Assembly: GCA_026018925.1 (NCBI GenBank)
Contig: JAKSZU010000009.1
Span: 76,666,041-76,730,040, forward strand
From: Tupaia tana
Taxonomy: Eukaryota; Chordata; Mammalia; Scandentia; Tupaiidae
DNA length: 64,000 nt
Direction: 5' to 3'
The position numbers and the translations under genes are program-made. Shown in pieces: positions 1-12,565 of this stretch. Numbering within the stretch: position 1 is the stretch's first letter; the number at the start of each line of letters is the position of its first letter. The notes beneath the pieces were generated by a model, which had not been told where the DNA came from, did no database searches, and worked only from the letters and a program-made list of their open reading frames with translations.

Positions 1-3000
1 ATCTTCTACCAATAATCTATTCCAATAAAAAAGTGACTACTGTTCAGATAGAATAGAAAGCAGCACAGATCTCAAAGAAACATGAAAAAACAAAGTGGTA
101 ACTCTCCCCCCAGGTGAGTGTTGTAGCCCTTCATCAAGTAAATAGCATAGAAAAATGCATAGAAATGTCAGAAAAGGAATTCTAAATATTTATAGTGACA
201 AAACTATGAGATGCAATCTTAATGAGATGCAAAGGAAAACAGACAATCAGTTCCAGGAAATGAGAAAATCATTTCAGGACATAAAAGAGGAATTTTGTAA
301 AGAGACGCCCTAGAAAAGAATCAACAACTTCTGGAAATAAAGAATACAGTACAAGAAATTAAAATCTCCCTAGAAAACATTAACAGCAGATTGGACCATG
401 AAGAAAAAGAATTTCTGATCTTCAAGACAAAATCTCCAACATAAACCAAATCACCAAAAACAATTAAAAAATAACTTAGGACAACATACAGGAAATTCTA
501 GACACCATGAAATATCCAAATATGCATATAACAGGTATTCCAGAAGGTGAAGAATCTGCTAAAGGCATGGAAAACATCTTTCATTAAATACTATCTGAAA
601 AATGTCCAAATATAGAGAAACAAGGAGAAATTCAGTCACAAGAAATAGAAAGGACTCCAAATAGAATCAGCATAAAAAAATCCTCCCCCTGGCACAACAG
701 AGCAGGATTAGTAAAAATTAAAGCCAACAACAATATTCTATAAATGACAAGGGAGAAATGTCAAGTTACTTACAAATTTTATCCCATTAGTCTAATGTCA
801 GACCTCTCAGTTGAAACAATGCAGACAAGGAAGGAGTGGGAAGGAATGGAAAGATGTGTCCAAAACATTTAAAGAAAATAATTTCAACCAAGAATACTAT
901 ATCCAGCAAGATTGTCCTTCAAATGCAAAGAACAAATAAAAGTATTCTCAGATAAACAGAAACTGAAAGAATTCACCAATAATAGACCAGCTCTACAGGA
1001 AGTACTGAGGGGAGGGTTTTATCAGGATAACTAAGGAGAGACAAACAGAGATAGGAGAACAAAAACAACTGAGAAAATGACTAACAAAATGGCAGAGATA
1101 AATTCCCAAATATCATTAATAACGTTACATATTAATGGATTAAATTCTCCCACTAAAAGAGAGACTGGCTGAATGGATACAAAAACAGATGTCATCTATT
1201 TGCTGCTTACAAGAAACACACCTCACTGATAAGGACATGCACAGACTGAAAACAGAGAGCTGGAAAAAGATATTCCATGCAAATAGAAACCAAAAACAAA
1301 GATTGGGGTAGCAATATTGGTTTCAGACAAAGTGGACATTAAGATAAAAGATGTAAGAAGAGACAAAAAAGTACATTAGATAGTACTAAAAGGACTTGTT
1401 CAGCAAGGAGATATAATACTTGTAGATATCTATGTACCCAACACCAGAGCACCTAAATACATCAAAAAGAAACTCTCAGATATCAAGGGAGAGATAGACT
1501 GCAACATAATAATTTACTCCACTGACTCCTTTGGACAGATTATTTAGACAAAAAAATGAAGAGACAAGATCAAAATTATACCACACATGAAATGAACTTG
1601 ACAGACATCTAGAGAGTATTTCACTCAATTACTACAAAATATACATTTTTCTCACCTCCACATGTAACATTATCAAATGCTGACCACACAATAAGTAAGA
1701 AAACAAGTCTTTACAAATTCAAAGGTATAGAAACTATATCTAGCGTCTTTTCTGACCATGATGGAATCAACCTTGAAATCAACTACAGAAATAGCCCTTG
1801 AAAATTCACGAATAAATGGAAACTAAACAACCTACTCCTGAATGACTTTACAACTATAGAAGAAATTAAGACTGAAATCAAAAGGTTCATAGAAACCAAT
1901 GATAATGAACAAACAAGTGTTTAAAACCTATGAGACATAGCAAAAAAAGTCATAAGAGGGAAGTTTATAGCAATTAGTGCCCATAGGGAAAGAAAATTGG
2001 TAAATAAACAATCTAACAACACAACTCAGGGAACTAGAAAAACAACAACAACAAACAAACAAATGAAAAAAAAATCAGGAGAAAAGAAATAAAGATTTAA
2101 ACAGAAATAAATAAAATAGAGACTAAATAAACTATACAGAAAATAAAAAAGCTGGCTCTTTGAGAAGATAAACAAAATTGACACACCATTAGCTAGATTA
2201 ATCAAGAATGGAGAAAGGAACCAGATAAATCAAATCAGCAATGAAACAGACATTATTACAATGAACAGAAATATAAAATATCCTCAGAGAATACTAGGAG
2301 TGACTATATGACAACAAGCAAGAACACCTACATGAGATGGACAAATTTCTGGACATGTATAACTTACCAAGATTGAACTAGGAAGAAATAGAAAGTCTGA
2401 ATAAATTCATAACAAGCAATGAGATTGAATCAGTTATAAATTGTCTCCCAACAAGGAAGAGTCCAGGTCCCAATGGCTTTACTTCTGAATTCTACAAAGG
2501 TTTTAAAGAAAAACTAGCCTCAATTCTCCTTAAGCTATTTCTAAAAGTCGAAAGGAAGGAAGCCTCTATCATCTTAATTCCAAAACCAGGTAAGGACAAG
2601 ACAAAACAAACAAACAAACAAACAACAACAAAACAAAACCACAAAAACACTTCAGGCCCATATCGCTGATGAATATGGGTCCAAAAATTCTTAACAAGAT
2701 ACTATCAAATCATATTCTATAACATATTAAAAAGAATATACGCCATGACCAAGTAAGCTTTATTCCAGGGATGCAAGAATGATTTAACACATGCAAAACA
2801 ATAAATGTAATACATCACATTAACTAAAGGAAAGATAAAACTCATATGATCATAAAAGCATTTGATAAAATACTACATCCCTTCATGATTAAGACTGAGC
2901 AAAATCAGCATAGAAGTGACATTCCTCAAAACAATAAAAGTCATCTATGAAAAACCCATAACTAACCTCATACTGAATGCAGAGCTTTTCTACTAAAAAC

Positions 3001-3816
3001 TGGAACAAGACAAGGCTGCCTACTTTCTCCACTCCTTTTTAATATAGTACTAGAAGTTCTAGCTAATGCGGTTAAGCAAGATATTCAAATAAAAGGTATA
3101 CAAATGGGAAAATAAGTGACATTATCTCTATTTGCAGATGATATTGTGTTATACTTAGAAAATCAAAAAGGATCCACAAAAAGCTCCTGAAAGAGATAAA
3201 TGAATATAGTAAAGTGGCAGGATACAAAATTGACATACAAAAATCTATTGCATTTTAAACACCAACAATGGACAAACTGAGACAGAACTGAAGGAAGAAA
3301 TCACATTGATAGCAGCCACAAAATCAGTGAGATGTCTAGGAATAAACAAGATTTCCAAAACCTCTATAAGGAAACTATGAAATACTAGAAAAAATTAAAA
3401 TGATAGAATAAAGTGGAAAAACTTTCCATGAACCTGGATAGGAATAATTAATATAATCAAGGTATACATTCTACTCTAATTAATCTACAAATTCAATGCA
3501 ATCTCAATCAAATTACCAGAGATATTCCTCACAGAAATAGAAAAAGCAATCATAAAATTTGTCTGGATACATAAAAGGCCCTATATCACCAAAGCAATAC
3601 TGTGCAAAGGTAATAAAATAGGACGCATTTCACTTCCCAACCTCAAAATTGACTACAAAGCTGCGATAATTAAAATAGCATGGTATTGGCACACACAAAA
3701 AAAGACAGGTAGACCAATGCAATAGAATCGAGAACCCCCAAATAAACTCCGGCACATAGAGGCAACTGATCCTTGACCAAGGGCACAAGACAATCCAGTG
3801 GGAAAAAGAAAATCTT

Positions 3817-4070
3817 GGGACCAACAAGTGGCATAATGGTTACATCACTGGACTCACATGGTCAAGGACAGTTCAAGTCTCAGGCCCGGTGACTTAAAAC
3901 TCACACTGGGTACATGTGTGTGCATGCCCAAGAACCCAACAGGAGAATGGAGAAGGGATTTGAGCATGTCTATCCACCCTGGGGGGGGGGTGATTTCTTG
4001 CTTTGTGTCTCTCTGTCTCTGTCTCTACAGTGAGTGCATTCACCCTATAGCAAAAATCTCTCTAAAAAAA
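3817..4070 (+). mobile_element. tRNA-derived SINE inside L1 ORF2
   Basis: Starts GGGACCAACAAGTGGCATAATGG and continues with a B-box-like GTTCAAGTCTC, a GGGG-rich hairpin segment, a CT-rich tail and AAAAATCTCTCTAAAAAAAGG. It is flanked by the imperfect duplication GGAAAAAGAAAATCTT (3801-3816) / GGAAAAGAAAATCTCT (4071-4086). L1 ORF2 resumes directly after it. Confidence 0.9.
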
Positions 4071-4894
4071 GGAAAAGAAAATCTCTTCACCACATGGTGC
4101 TGAGAAAACTGAATATCCACTTGCAGAAGAATAAAACTGAATCCTTAACTCTCACCACTAACAAAAATTAACTCAAAACGGATTGAGGATCTAAAAATAG
4201 AACCTCAAACTATAAGAATACAGGTTGAAAACACAGGAAAATCTCTTGGAGACCTTGGAGTAGGCAAAGACTTCCTAAAGAAAACCTCTACAGCACAGTC
4301 AATAGTCCCCAAAATAGACAAATGAGACAATATTAGACTGAGAAACTTCTGCACAGCAAAAGAAACAGTAAGTAGAGTGAGAAGATAACCCTCAGAGTAG
4401 AAGAATATGTTTGCAAACTATATACTTCAGATAAGGGACTGATGACCAGAATATATAGGAACTCAAGCAGCTTACCCATGAAAAATAACCAATCCAATTA
4501 AAAGATGGGAAAATGAGCTGAACTGGCAAGTCTCCAGACATATGAATGGCCCAAAAGCATATGAAAACATGTTTGACATCTCTTATCATAAGGGAAATGT
4601 AAATCAAAACCACAATGAGATACCACTTAACCACAGTCAGAATGACTACAATTAAGAAAATAAATAAATAATGATAAATGCTGGCAAGGCTGTGGTGAAA
4701 AGGGAATTCTCCTACACTGTTGGTGCAAATGCGAATTAGTACAACTACTTTGGAGGACAATAAGGAGATTCCTCAGAAACCTACAAATAGAACTACCATA
4801 CGACCCAGTAATTCCACAGTTATCTATTTACTCAAAGGACAGAAAAACTCTCAGTGACAAAAACACTTTCACATTCACATTTATTGCAGCTCAT

Positions 4895-5006
4895 TTTTTC
4901 TTTTTTTATTTAAATTTTTTATTTCATTTTCTTCCATACATTCAATCACATTATTATTTGTCTTACAAAATGGATATTTCAACATGTGAACATTTCTCCC
5001 TAGTAC
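4895..5006 (-). mobile_element. Very short L1 3' end insertion
   Basis: About 110 bp of L1 3'UTR in reverse orientation (T-rich head, then a stretch like 17435-17520) interrupts the plus-strand L1. It is a severely 5'-truncated insertion. Host L1 sequence is recognisable on both sides. Confidence 0.7.
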
Positions 5007-5583
5007 TGTTGATAAAATTATTTACAATAGCTAGGACATAGAATCAACTCAAATGTCCAAGAATAGGTCATTGGATTGAAAAAAATGTGACATATGTACT
5101 CTATGGAATACCACTGTTATTAAAACTGATGAAACTGTGACATTTGATACAAAGTGGACAAATATGCCAGACTACGAAAGACAGACTTTGTATGTCCCGA
5201 GTCAATATATACTGATTGTCTGTGTTTTATAGCAGAAACTGAAAGTTTGGAAGGTATAGGAGCAGGGAGGGCAATGGCATATACTAGAGAGAGTAAGGAT
5301 AGGAGTAATACAGTCATGGGTAGTAGAGGGAGAGAGAGAACGGAACTGAGGAAAAGAAAAATAAAAGTATTTATTTTATGAAAAAGTAATGAAAAGCTAT
5401 ATGCTGATCATAATGTATATAGTAATGTCTTTGTCTTAACTGATATGCATGGTATTTGTGCTGGAAAAAAGCAATGTTGTGTATTATAGAGATATATGTG
5501 ATTAAATGTAAATTAAAATACAATTAAAATGTACTTTTTTAATTGAGAGAGAAAAGCTGGGGGATGAAGGAAAGAAATATAGC

Positions 5584-5590
<7 letters not shown>

Positions 5591-5628
<38 letters not shown>

Positions 5629-5881
5629 AGAGGTTTTTCGCTATAGGGCGCGTGCGCTCGCCAGACAGACAGAGAGAGACAGAGAGACAGAAAGCGAGAA
5701 ATCACCCCCCAGGGGGGATGGTCACGCCGCAATCCCTTCTCCTCCATTCTCCTCTCGGGATCTTGGGCACGCACGCACACGCGCCCGGCGTGAGTTGTAA
5801 GCCACCGGGTCCGAGACGCGAACCGCGGTCGACTACGTGGGAGTCCAGCGACATAGCCATTACGCTAACTGCTGGTTCCCA
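5591..5881 (-). mobile_element. Young tRNA-derived SINE, subtype a
   Basis: Long T run (reverse of the A tail), then the SINE body in reverse ending GCTGGTTCCC. Perfect 16-bp target-site duplication AAATATAGCTACTTTT at 5575-5590 and 5882-5897. It is almost identical to the copies at 11538, 35067 and 45524, so recently inserted. Confidence 0.95.
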
Positions 5882-5897
5882 AAATATAGCTACTTTT

Positions 5898-6372
5898 GAC
5901 AGGCCCTCATCTTTGCAAACTGCTGCCCTAGCCTACCAGTAGCTAGGATCAAAGATGCATGTCATAGTACATGGCCTATCCAGGTTTGCTCAGAATTGAC
6001 TCTGAGCTTCTATATGGCCTCAGTCTCATACTGTGGTACCCTACTACTTGCTCCACTGCAGCTGGGCCCAAAGCATATTTTTGTCTATTTGTAGTTGTCA
6101 ACTGGAGATTTGCACAAGCATAACGAACAAATGTACTGAATGATAACTTACTTCCTCTACCATAATATGCAGTAAAAATGTGCTATTAAAAATATGAAAA
6201 TAATATCTGTAGAAATAAGACTGTGATATTTTTTGAGATTTCATATATATTTTAGTAGTGAATGACAATAGAGAACAAAAGGAAAATTTTTCAGACCTTC
6301 TAGGATGCAAAGTAGATATATTTTGTTTAAGTAAAAGCAAGAAAGATTGGAGAATTAGTAAATAAAAAGAGC
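5898..6372. other. Unassigned AT-rich DNA
   Basis: No convincing gene or repeat recognised. Short reading frames here have no recognisable protein pattern. Confidence 0.5.
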
Positions 6373-6647
6373 TGGGAACCAGCAGTTAGCGTAATGGCTA
6401 TGTCGCTGGACTCCCACGTAGTTGACCGCAGTTCACGTCCCGGACCCGGAGGCTTAAAACTCACGCCGGGCGCGTGTGCGTGCGTGCGTGCGTGCCCAAG
6501 ATCCCAAGAGGGGAATGGAGGAGAAGGGATTGCGGCATGATCATCCCCCCTGGGGGGTGATTTCTCGCTTTCTGTCTCTACATCTCTCTCTGTCTGGCAA
6601 GTGCACGCGCCCTATAGCGAAAACCTCTCCAAAAAAAAAAAGAAAAG
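6373..6647 (+). mobile_element. Young tRNA-derived SINE, subtype a
   Basis: GGGAACCAGCAGTTAGCGTAATGG head, complete body, A-rich tail. Target-site duplication AAAAAGAGC at 6364-6372 and 6648-6656. Confidence 0.93.
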
Positions 6648-6903
6648 AAAAAGAGCATTTATGTGTGAAAGGTTTGAAAAGATAAACACATTGGAGGAGT
6701 ATGAAAAGGATAAAGGAACGTCGTTAGAATAATTTATATTATTTTAACAGAGACAGAGAATTTGGACTATTTTACATAAAGAAGGGAAATTTTATTTAGA
6801 AGTAAGGAAGTAGAGGCCAAAAGAAGTATTGGTAAAATGTGAAAGAGTTCTGCACATAAAATTTAAAGTGGCCTCTAAGACATCTTCAAGATTTATGTGT
6901 AGA

Positions 6904-7169
6904 GGGACCAGCAGTTAGCATAATGGCTATGTCGCTGGACTCCCATATAGTCAACTGCGGTTCAAGTCTCAGACCCGGTGGCTTAGACTCATGGCAGGCA
7001 TGTGTGCGTGCATGCCCAAGATCCTGAGAGGAGAATGGAGGAGAAGGGATTGTGGGATGGCCATTCTCCCTGGGGGGTGATTTCTCTCTTTCTGTCTCTC
7101 TGTCTCTGTCTTTCTGGCTAGCACATGTGACCTATAGAGAAAACCTCTCAAAAAAAAAAAGGAAAAAAA
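6904..7169 (+). mobile_element. tRNA-derived SINE, full length
   Basis: GGGACCAGCAGTTAGCATAATGG head, body and A-rich tail. Perfect 16-bp duplication AAGATTTATGTGTAGA at 6888-6903 and 7170-7185. Confidence 0.95.
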
Positions 7170-7229
7170 AAGATTTATGTGTAGAAATTTTGTGGGTAAC
7201 CATGTTATGTATATAAAGATTGACAATTA

Positions 7230-7484
7230 GTTTTCTCTCTTTCTCTCTTTAATTTACTACAGGGCATGAGTACTTGCTGGAAAGAGACAGAGAAAGAGAG
7301 AGAAAGTGAGCAAGTACCCCCACATGGATGGTCACATCATAATCAATCTCCCGCTTCTCCTCTCTGAACTTTGGGCACATGTGCACACATACCCAGCATG
7401 TTTATCAAGCCAGAGTCTGGGACTACAACCACTTAGTCATGTGGGATCCAGCAGCCTTAACCACCATGCCACTGGCTGGCCCTG
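7230..7484 (-). mobile_element. Older tRNA-derived SINE
   Basis: Reverse-orientation copy of an older subfamily. In sense direction its head resembles GGGCCAGCCAGTGGCATGGTGG, followed by a diverged B box and a GA/CT-rich tail. No clear duplication remains. Confidence 0.8.
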
Positions 7485-7955
7485 CCATTGTGTTTTTTAA
7501 AATATTTGGAAGCAATACCCTAAGTATTAGAAACCTATGTCTATTAATGGATATGTAGAATTCTAATGAATTTAACCAAAATAGAGTAATACTGTAAAAA
7601 CCTTTCATTGGTAAAATACACATATTAAACTTCTCAACTTATTAGCACCCAACTGTCATATAACTATCTCTCTGAATAGCTTGAGTTACTTCTTCAAATT
7701 CTCCCTCTCTGTTTTTCTACCTTGCTCTATACCCTGCAAGGCCTATCTGTATAAACTTTATGTGGAATCCTTTGTACTGCGGATTGAAGATGGCTTTTAT
7801 CAATGCAGAGCCCCAGTAGAAGATTGGAGAAAGAAAAGTGAAGTCAGAGTACATATTCTCACTGGTTCTCACCCTGCAGGATCTCTTTGATGCGAATTAA
7901 AGAAGGGCACTATGCCTCAGAAAGTGGCATGTGTCTACTCTATGTGACTTTTTTT
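7485..7955. other. Unassigned, possibly single-copy DNA
   Basis: Not recognised as L1 or SINE. At 7771-7860 the plus strand reads a short peptide containing EDGFYQC, faintly reminiscent of the D-x-G-x-Y-x-C pattern of immunoglobulin domains. The frame closes soon after and has no supporting exon context. Confidence 0.4.
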
Positions 7956-10344
7956 TTGTCAGCTCATGCCTAGTTTATTTAGGTTTTTAATATATATTTT
8001 ATTTTTATTTTGTATTTTTTACACTCAATCACTGTGTATCTTTACAATATAAAAAATAATTTTTTCCAGCATGAATACACTGTATGTTAGCCTAGTCAAA
8101 GATACTAACATTCACAATATAATCAACAGGAAATTTTTCATTTTTGTATCCATTGAATGTTTTGCTTCTTTTTTTTCCTTTTCCTACTTTTCCCATTTCC
8201 CACCCTTCTCCTACTCTGTCTCTGGTATCCACGGTTGATTTCCATGCTTTTATAACTTATAATCTTTTGGTTTCTGCTGTAAAGTGCAGATATTAAGGAT
8301 ATATTAGGTGGAGACATGTAATGCCTCTCTTCTATAATCTGCCTTGCCTCACTTAGCATAAAATCTTCCACATTCATCCACTTTCTATCAAATGCCAGGG
8401 ACTCATTGTTTTGTATGGCTGAGTAGTATTCCATAGTGTATATGTGCTACACTTTTTTCAATCCATTCATCAGTTCTTGGATATTTGGGTTGACTCCATG
8501 TCTTAACAACTGCAAATAATGTTACCCCAAAAATGGATGTGCAAGTGTTTTTACAACTCAGTGTTTTCGTATACTTTGGGTAGATACCCAGGAGTGGAAT
8601 TTCTGGATTATATGATACTTCTATTTATTGGTCTTTGAATTATCTCCATATTATTCTACACAGTGTACTACTAATATACATTCCCAAGAATAGTGTAAGA
8701 GAGTTCCCTTTACACAGCAGACTCACTAGCACTTAACATCATATTTTTAATCTTGGTTATTCCAACTGGGGTTAGGTAGTATCTCCTTGTGATTTTGATT
8801 TGCATCTCCCTTATGTTAAGGGATATCAGGCATCTTTCCATATGTTTTTTTAGCTGTCCAAATGTCTACCTTGGAGAGTTGTCCATTCAGCTTGTTTGCC
8901 CCTATTTTATTTGGATTTTTTTTGTGTGCATTGGTAATCTGCTTAAGTTCCCTGTATATTTTGATTATCAGTCACTTATCCAAGGGAGAGTTTGAAAATA
9001 ATTTCTTTCATTACAAGGGTTGTCTCTTCACTCTAATTATAGTTTCTTATGCTGCACAGAAATTTTAAAAACTGATATAATTACACTTGTCTACTTTTGA
9101 GATTATTGCCTATGCTTTTCAGGTCTTAAGAAATCTTTGCCTATTCTGGTGTGTCCAAGAGTTTCCCCTGTGCTTTCCACCACTAGTTGTATAGATTGCG
9201 GTCTTAGGTTTAGATCTTTGATTCATTCTTAGTTGATTTTCATTAATGGTGAGAGATAGAGGGTCCAGTTTCATTTACCTCATTTTTTCCAGTACCATTT
9301 GCTGAAGAGATTTTCAACTCTCCAGTGGATTGCACTGTGTCTTTTGTAAAAATCAGTTGGCAATATGTTTTGGGGTTTATTTCCAGGTCCTTATTCTGTT
9401 CCACTGGTCTACCTGCCTTATTTTTTTTCCATTACCATGGTGTTTGATTATCACAGCTTTGTAGCATATTTTGGAGACAGGGAGTAAGATGCCTCCTACT
9501 CCACTCTTTGGTAATACACACTTTTTATAATTCTAGAAAAATTCTATGAATTTTTCTCTAAATCTGTAAAGAACATTTCTGGAATTTGATTCAAATTGTA
9601 TTAAATTTGTAAATTAATTTGGGTTGAATGGATATTCTGAATATATTAATTTTTCCAGTCCAAGAACATGAGGTATATATTTTTTTATTTTTTTGTATGT
9701 GTAATCTTCAATTTCTTTTTGAATTTTTTATAGTTTACCACGTAGAGATCTTTGACTTCTTTGGTTAGTTTATTTCTAGGTATCTTATTGTTTTTCTGGC
9801 TATTGTAAAAATAATTGCTTTCTTCAATTCTACCTATCTGCTCTTCGTTGGTATATAGAAATGCTACAGATTTGTGTATGTTGATTTTGTATGCTGCCAC
9901 TTTACTCATTTATAACTCTCAGAAGTTTCTTTTGTGGATTCTTTTGAATTTTATATGTATGTCATCATGTCATTTGCAAATAGAAATAATTTCAGCTTTT
10001 TTTTCCTACTTGAATGTCTTTTATTATTTTATTCTCTTGTCTTATTGCACTGACTAGGACTATCAATGCTATATTGAAAATGAGTGGAGGAAGTGTGTAT
10101 CATTATCTTCTTCCAGTTTTTAGTGGAAAACCTTGTAGCTTTTCTCCACTCATTACAACGTTACTAGGGTTTTTATGTTTTTTTTTTTCAGAGCTTTTAT
10201 TACTATTTCATTTATTTCTGTTTGTTTTTCCAATTCCTGAGGCATGATGTTAAGCTATCTATTTGCCATCTTTCCATCCTTTTCTTTTGCACATTAATTG
10301 CTATGAATTTCTCTCTTATGACTGCTTTTTTTATTTATTATTAT

Positions 10345-10985
10345 CATAATCTTGTTTATATTACATTGAATCACATATAACTTTACAGTGTATTACATTT
10401 CTTTTTCCAGAAGGAATAACATTCATATCAGTCAATACAGAGATATTAAAATCCCCATCATCATCCAATAGCTTTTCATTTTTTTCAGATTATTATTCCA
10501 ATTATTTTTTTAAACATTCAATCACTATCTATAATTTTTCTTGTAAAAAGACTTTACTCAACATGAAATACTTCTCAAACCTGTCAAGTTGAGAATACCA
10601 TACACATCATCATCAACAGGTAATAAACCATATCTGAATCCCACTAATGTCATGCCTATTTGTTCTCTTGCTATCCTTCTCCATACTCTTCTCTTCTCCT
10701 GTCCCATTCCACACTGTCTTTCCCCCCATCCTTGATTCCCTATCTCTCACCCTCAGCCATCTCCCATTCTCCTCCCACACTGTCTCTGGTATCTAAGCTT
10801 ACCCTCTATACTGTTTTTCTCCCACACCTTATTGAATCGCCACCGACCCTAAGCAATCCAAATACCTTCATAGCAAACACAGATGATACACACATTTCCA
10901 TGAACACAAGTCCAACTCTACGCATCCTATAAAGTAGCACCTAGCTGTGGCTACATGTCCCACTACAGTCATTGAGTGGATATAT
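10345..10985 (-). mobile_element. L1/half-L1-type 3'UTR forming the tail of the composite element
   Basis: Matches by eye the 3'UTRs at 26560-27100 and 38060-38560 (shared blocks such as ACATTGAATCACATATAA and AAAATCCCCATCATCATC). Its upstream part shares CTAGGTGCTACTTTATAG with 53040-53060. It lies between the A tract of the upstream module and the shared terminal duplication. Confidence 0.75.
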
Positions 10986-11537
10986 ATATATATTTTTTTT
11001 TTTTTTCCTGAAACTTCTTTTTTTTTTTTTTTGGTAATTCAATTTACATTCCTTCCCTCAGCATCATCACAGCATACAAAATGCGATCTCCCGTCCAGTA
11101 CACACTGCACAGTGATTCAATCATGCCCATTACAAAAAAAATTTTCCATTTCTAGTTCCTAGAATCACTTCCACCCCTCTTTCTGACCCTCTGTCCCTTT
11201 CCACCCTCCTTAACAATAGGGAACATAAATTCTATTCAGGGTTGGATTAAGGGTGGGTCTCGTGCAGTTCCGCAATTGTAGGTGAGTCTCCATGTAATAC
11301 AGTTTCATGCAAACAGTTATGGTAAGCAGAGATGATTATCAGTTGATGCGGCACAGCATCCATCTTGTGACCACCGGGAATGGTGTTGTGGGGATCTGCA
11401 GCGTGAGTTGTCCTCTGGTATCTGGCTTCCTTAAGAATGGTAGAGTAGATCTTGTTTTTCCCTGAGGTAATGCAGGCTGTTAACCATCATCTTCTCATTG
11501 TCCATAGGTAGAGAAAATCGTCCTATACAATATATTT

Positions 11538-11808
11538 CTTTTTTTTTTTTTTTGGAGAGGTTTTTTCGCTATAGGGCGCGTGCGCTCGCCAGACAGACAG
11601 AGAGAGACATAGAGACAGAAAGCGAGAAATCACCCCCCAGGGGGGATGGTCACGCCGCAATCCCTTCTCCTCCATTCTCCTCTCGGGATCTTGGGCACGC
11701 ACGCACACGCGCCTGGCGTGAGTTGTAAGCCACCGGGTCCGAGACGCGAACCGCGGTCGACTACGTGGGAGTCCAGCGACATAGCCATTACGCTAACTGC
11801 TGGTTCCC
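11538..11808 (-). mobile_element. Young SINE (subtype a) inside the composite element
   Basis: Reverse-orientation copy nearly identical to 5591-5881. Duplication AATATATTT at 11529-11537 and 11809-11817. Being nested, it inserted after the composite element. Confidence 0.93.
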
Positions 11809-11896
11809 AATATATTTATCAATTGGTTTAAGACAGCTAAAGTTTCTTTTTGTTGCTTATAGTTGCAAGTTCTTAATCCTTGTTCTCAGCTTCAGT

Positions 11897-12565
11897 TTGC
11901 CGCCTGCGGCCGGTGGCTACGCTCAGGCCCGTGGGCCATGCACAGACCCGGCGGCCACGTGCAGTCCCAGTGGCCACGTGCAGACTCGTGGGCCATGCGC
12001 AGGCCTGGCAGCCACACGCAGGCCCAGTGGCCACACGCAGACGCAGGTCCGGCGGCCACGCGCAGGCCCGGTGGCCACACGTAGGCCCAGGGGCCACGCG
12101 CAGGCCCGGCGGCCACGCTCAGGCCCGGCGGCCACGCGCAGGCCCGGCGGCCACACTCAGACCCGGGGCCACGCACAGGTCCGGGGGCCACGCGCAGTTC
12201 TGGCGGCCACGCGCAGGCACCGGCCCAGCTGCCACACTCAGGCCCGGTGGCCACGCTCAGGCCCAGAGGCCATGTGCAGGCCCGGGGGCCACACGCAGGC
12301 CCGACGGCCACACGCAGGCACAGGCCTGGTGGCCATGCTCAGGCCCGGGGGCCACGCTCAGGCCCGGGGGCCATGCGCAGGCCCGGGGGCCACGCTCAGG
12401 CCCGGGGGCCATGCGCAGGCCTGGGGGCCACGCTCAGGCCCGGCGGCCATGCGCAGGCCCGGCGGCGATGCGCAGGCCCGGCGGCCATGCTCAGGCCCGG
12501 CAGCCACGCGCAGGCGCAGGCCCGGCGGCCACGCTCAGGCCCGGTGGCCACGCGTAGGCCCAGCG
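11897..12565. repeat. GC-rich minisatellite, 19-bp unit, about 35 copies
   Basis: Unit approximately CGGCCACGCGCAGGCCCGG with variants (CACGCTC, CATGCGC, CACACGC). Because 19 is not a multiple of 3, all frames cycle through the unit with a 57-bp (19-codon) period. This creates long artificial open frames on both strands. Occasional longer variants insert a GCGCAGGC block. Confidence 0.93.

Larger units (their letters stand above)
1..5560 (+). mobile_element. Old near full-length L1, 5' end outside window
   Basis: Degenerate plus-strand LINE-1. ORF1-like sequence runs from roughly 150 to 1040 (coiled-coil coding part, then the C-terminal domain near 780-1010). ORF2-like sequence follows from about 1110 (endonuclease), with reverse transcriptase around 2330-3180 and the C-terminal domain to about 5235. 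The 3'UTR then ends in an A-rich tail near 5545. Every part aligns by eye with the other L1 copies in the window, especially the one at 48.6-56.6 kb. Many stops and frameshifts are present and no reading frame longer than about 80 codons survives, so it is an inactive old copy. It is interrupted by a SINE (3817-4070) and a short opposite-strand L1 3' end (4895-5006). The first bases are already ORF1-proximal, so its 5'UTR lies left of the window. Confidence 0.9.

Noticed and set aside
10660-10932. A Ser/Pro-rich 90-codon plus-strand frame
   Set aside because: Antisense to the L1-type 3'UTR of the composite element; low-complexity CT-rich sequence.
11897-12565. CRISPR-like array
   Set aside because: The units are head-to-tail without distinct spacers; it is a eukaryotic minisatellite within a retrotransposed unit.
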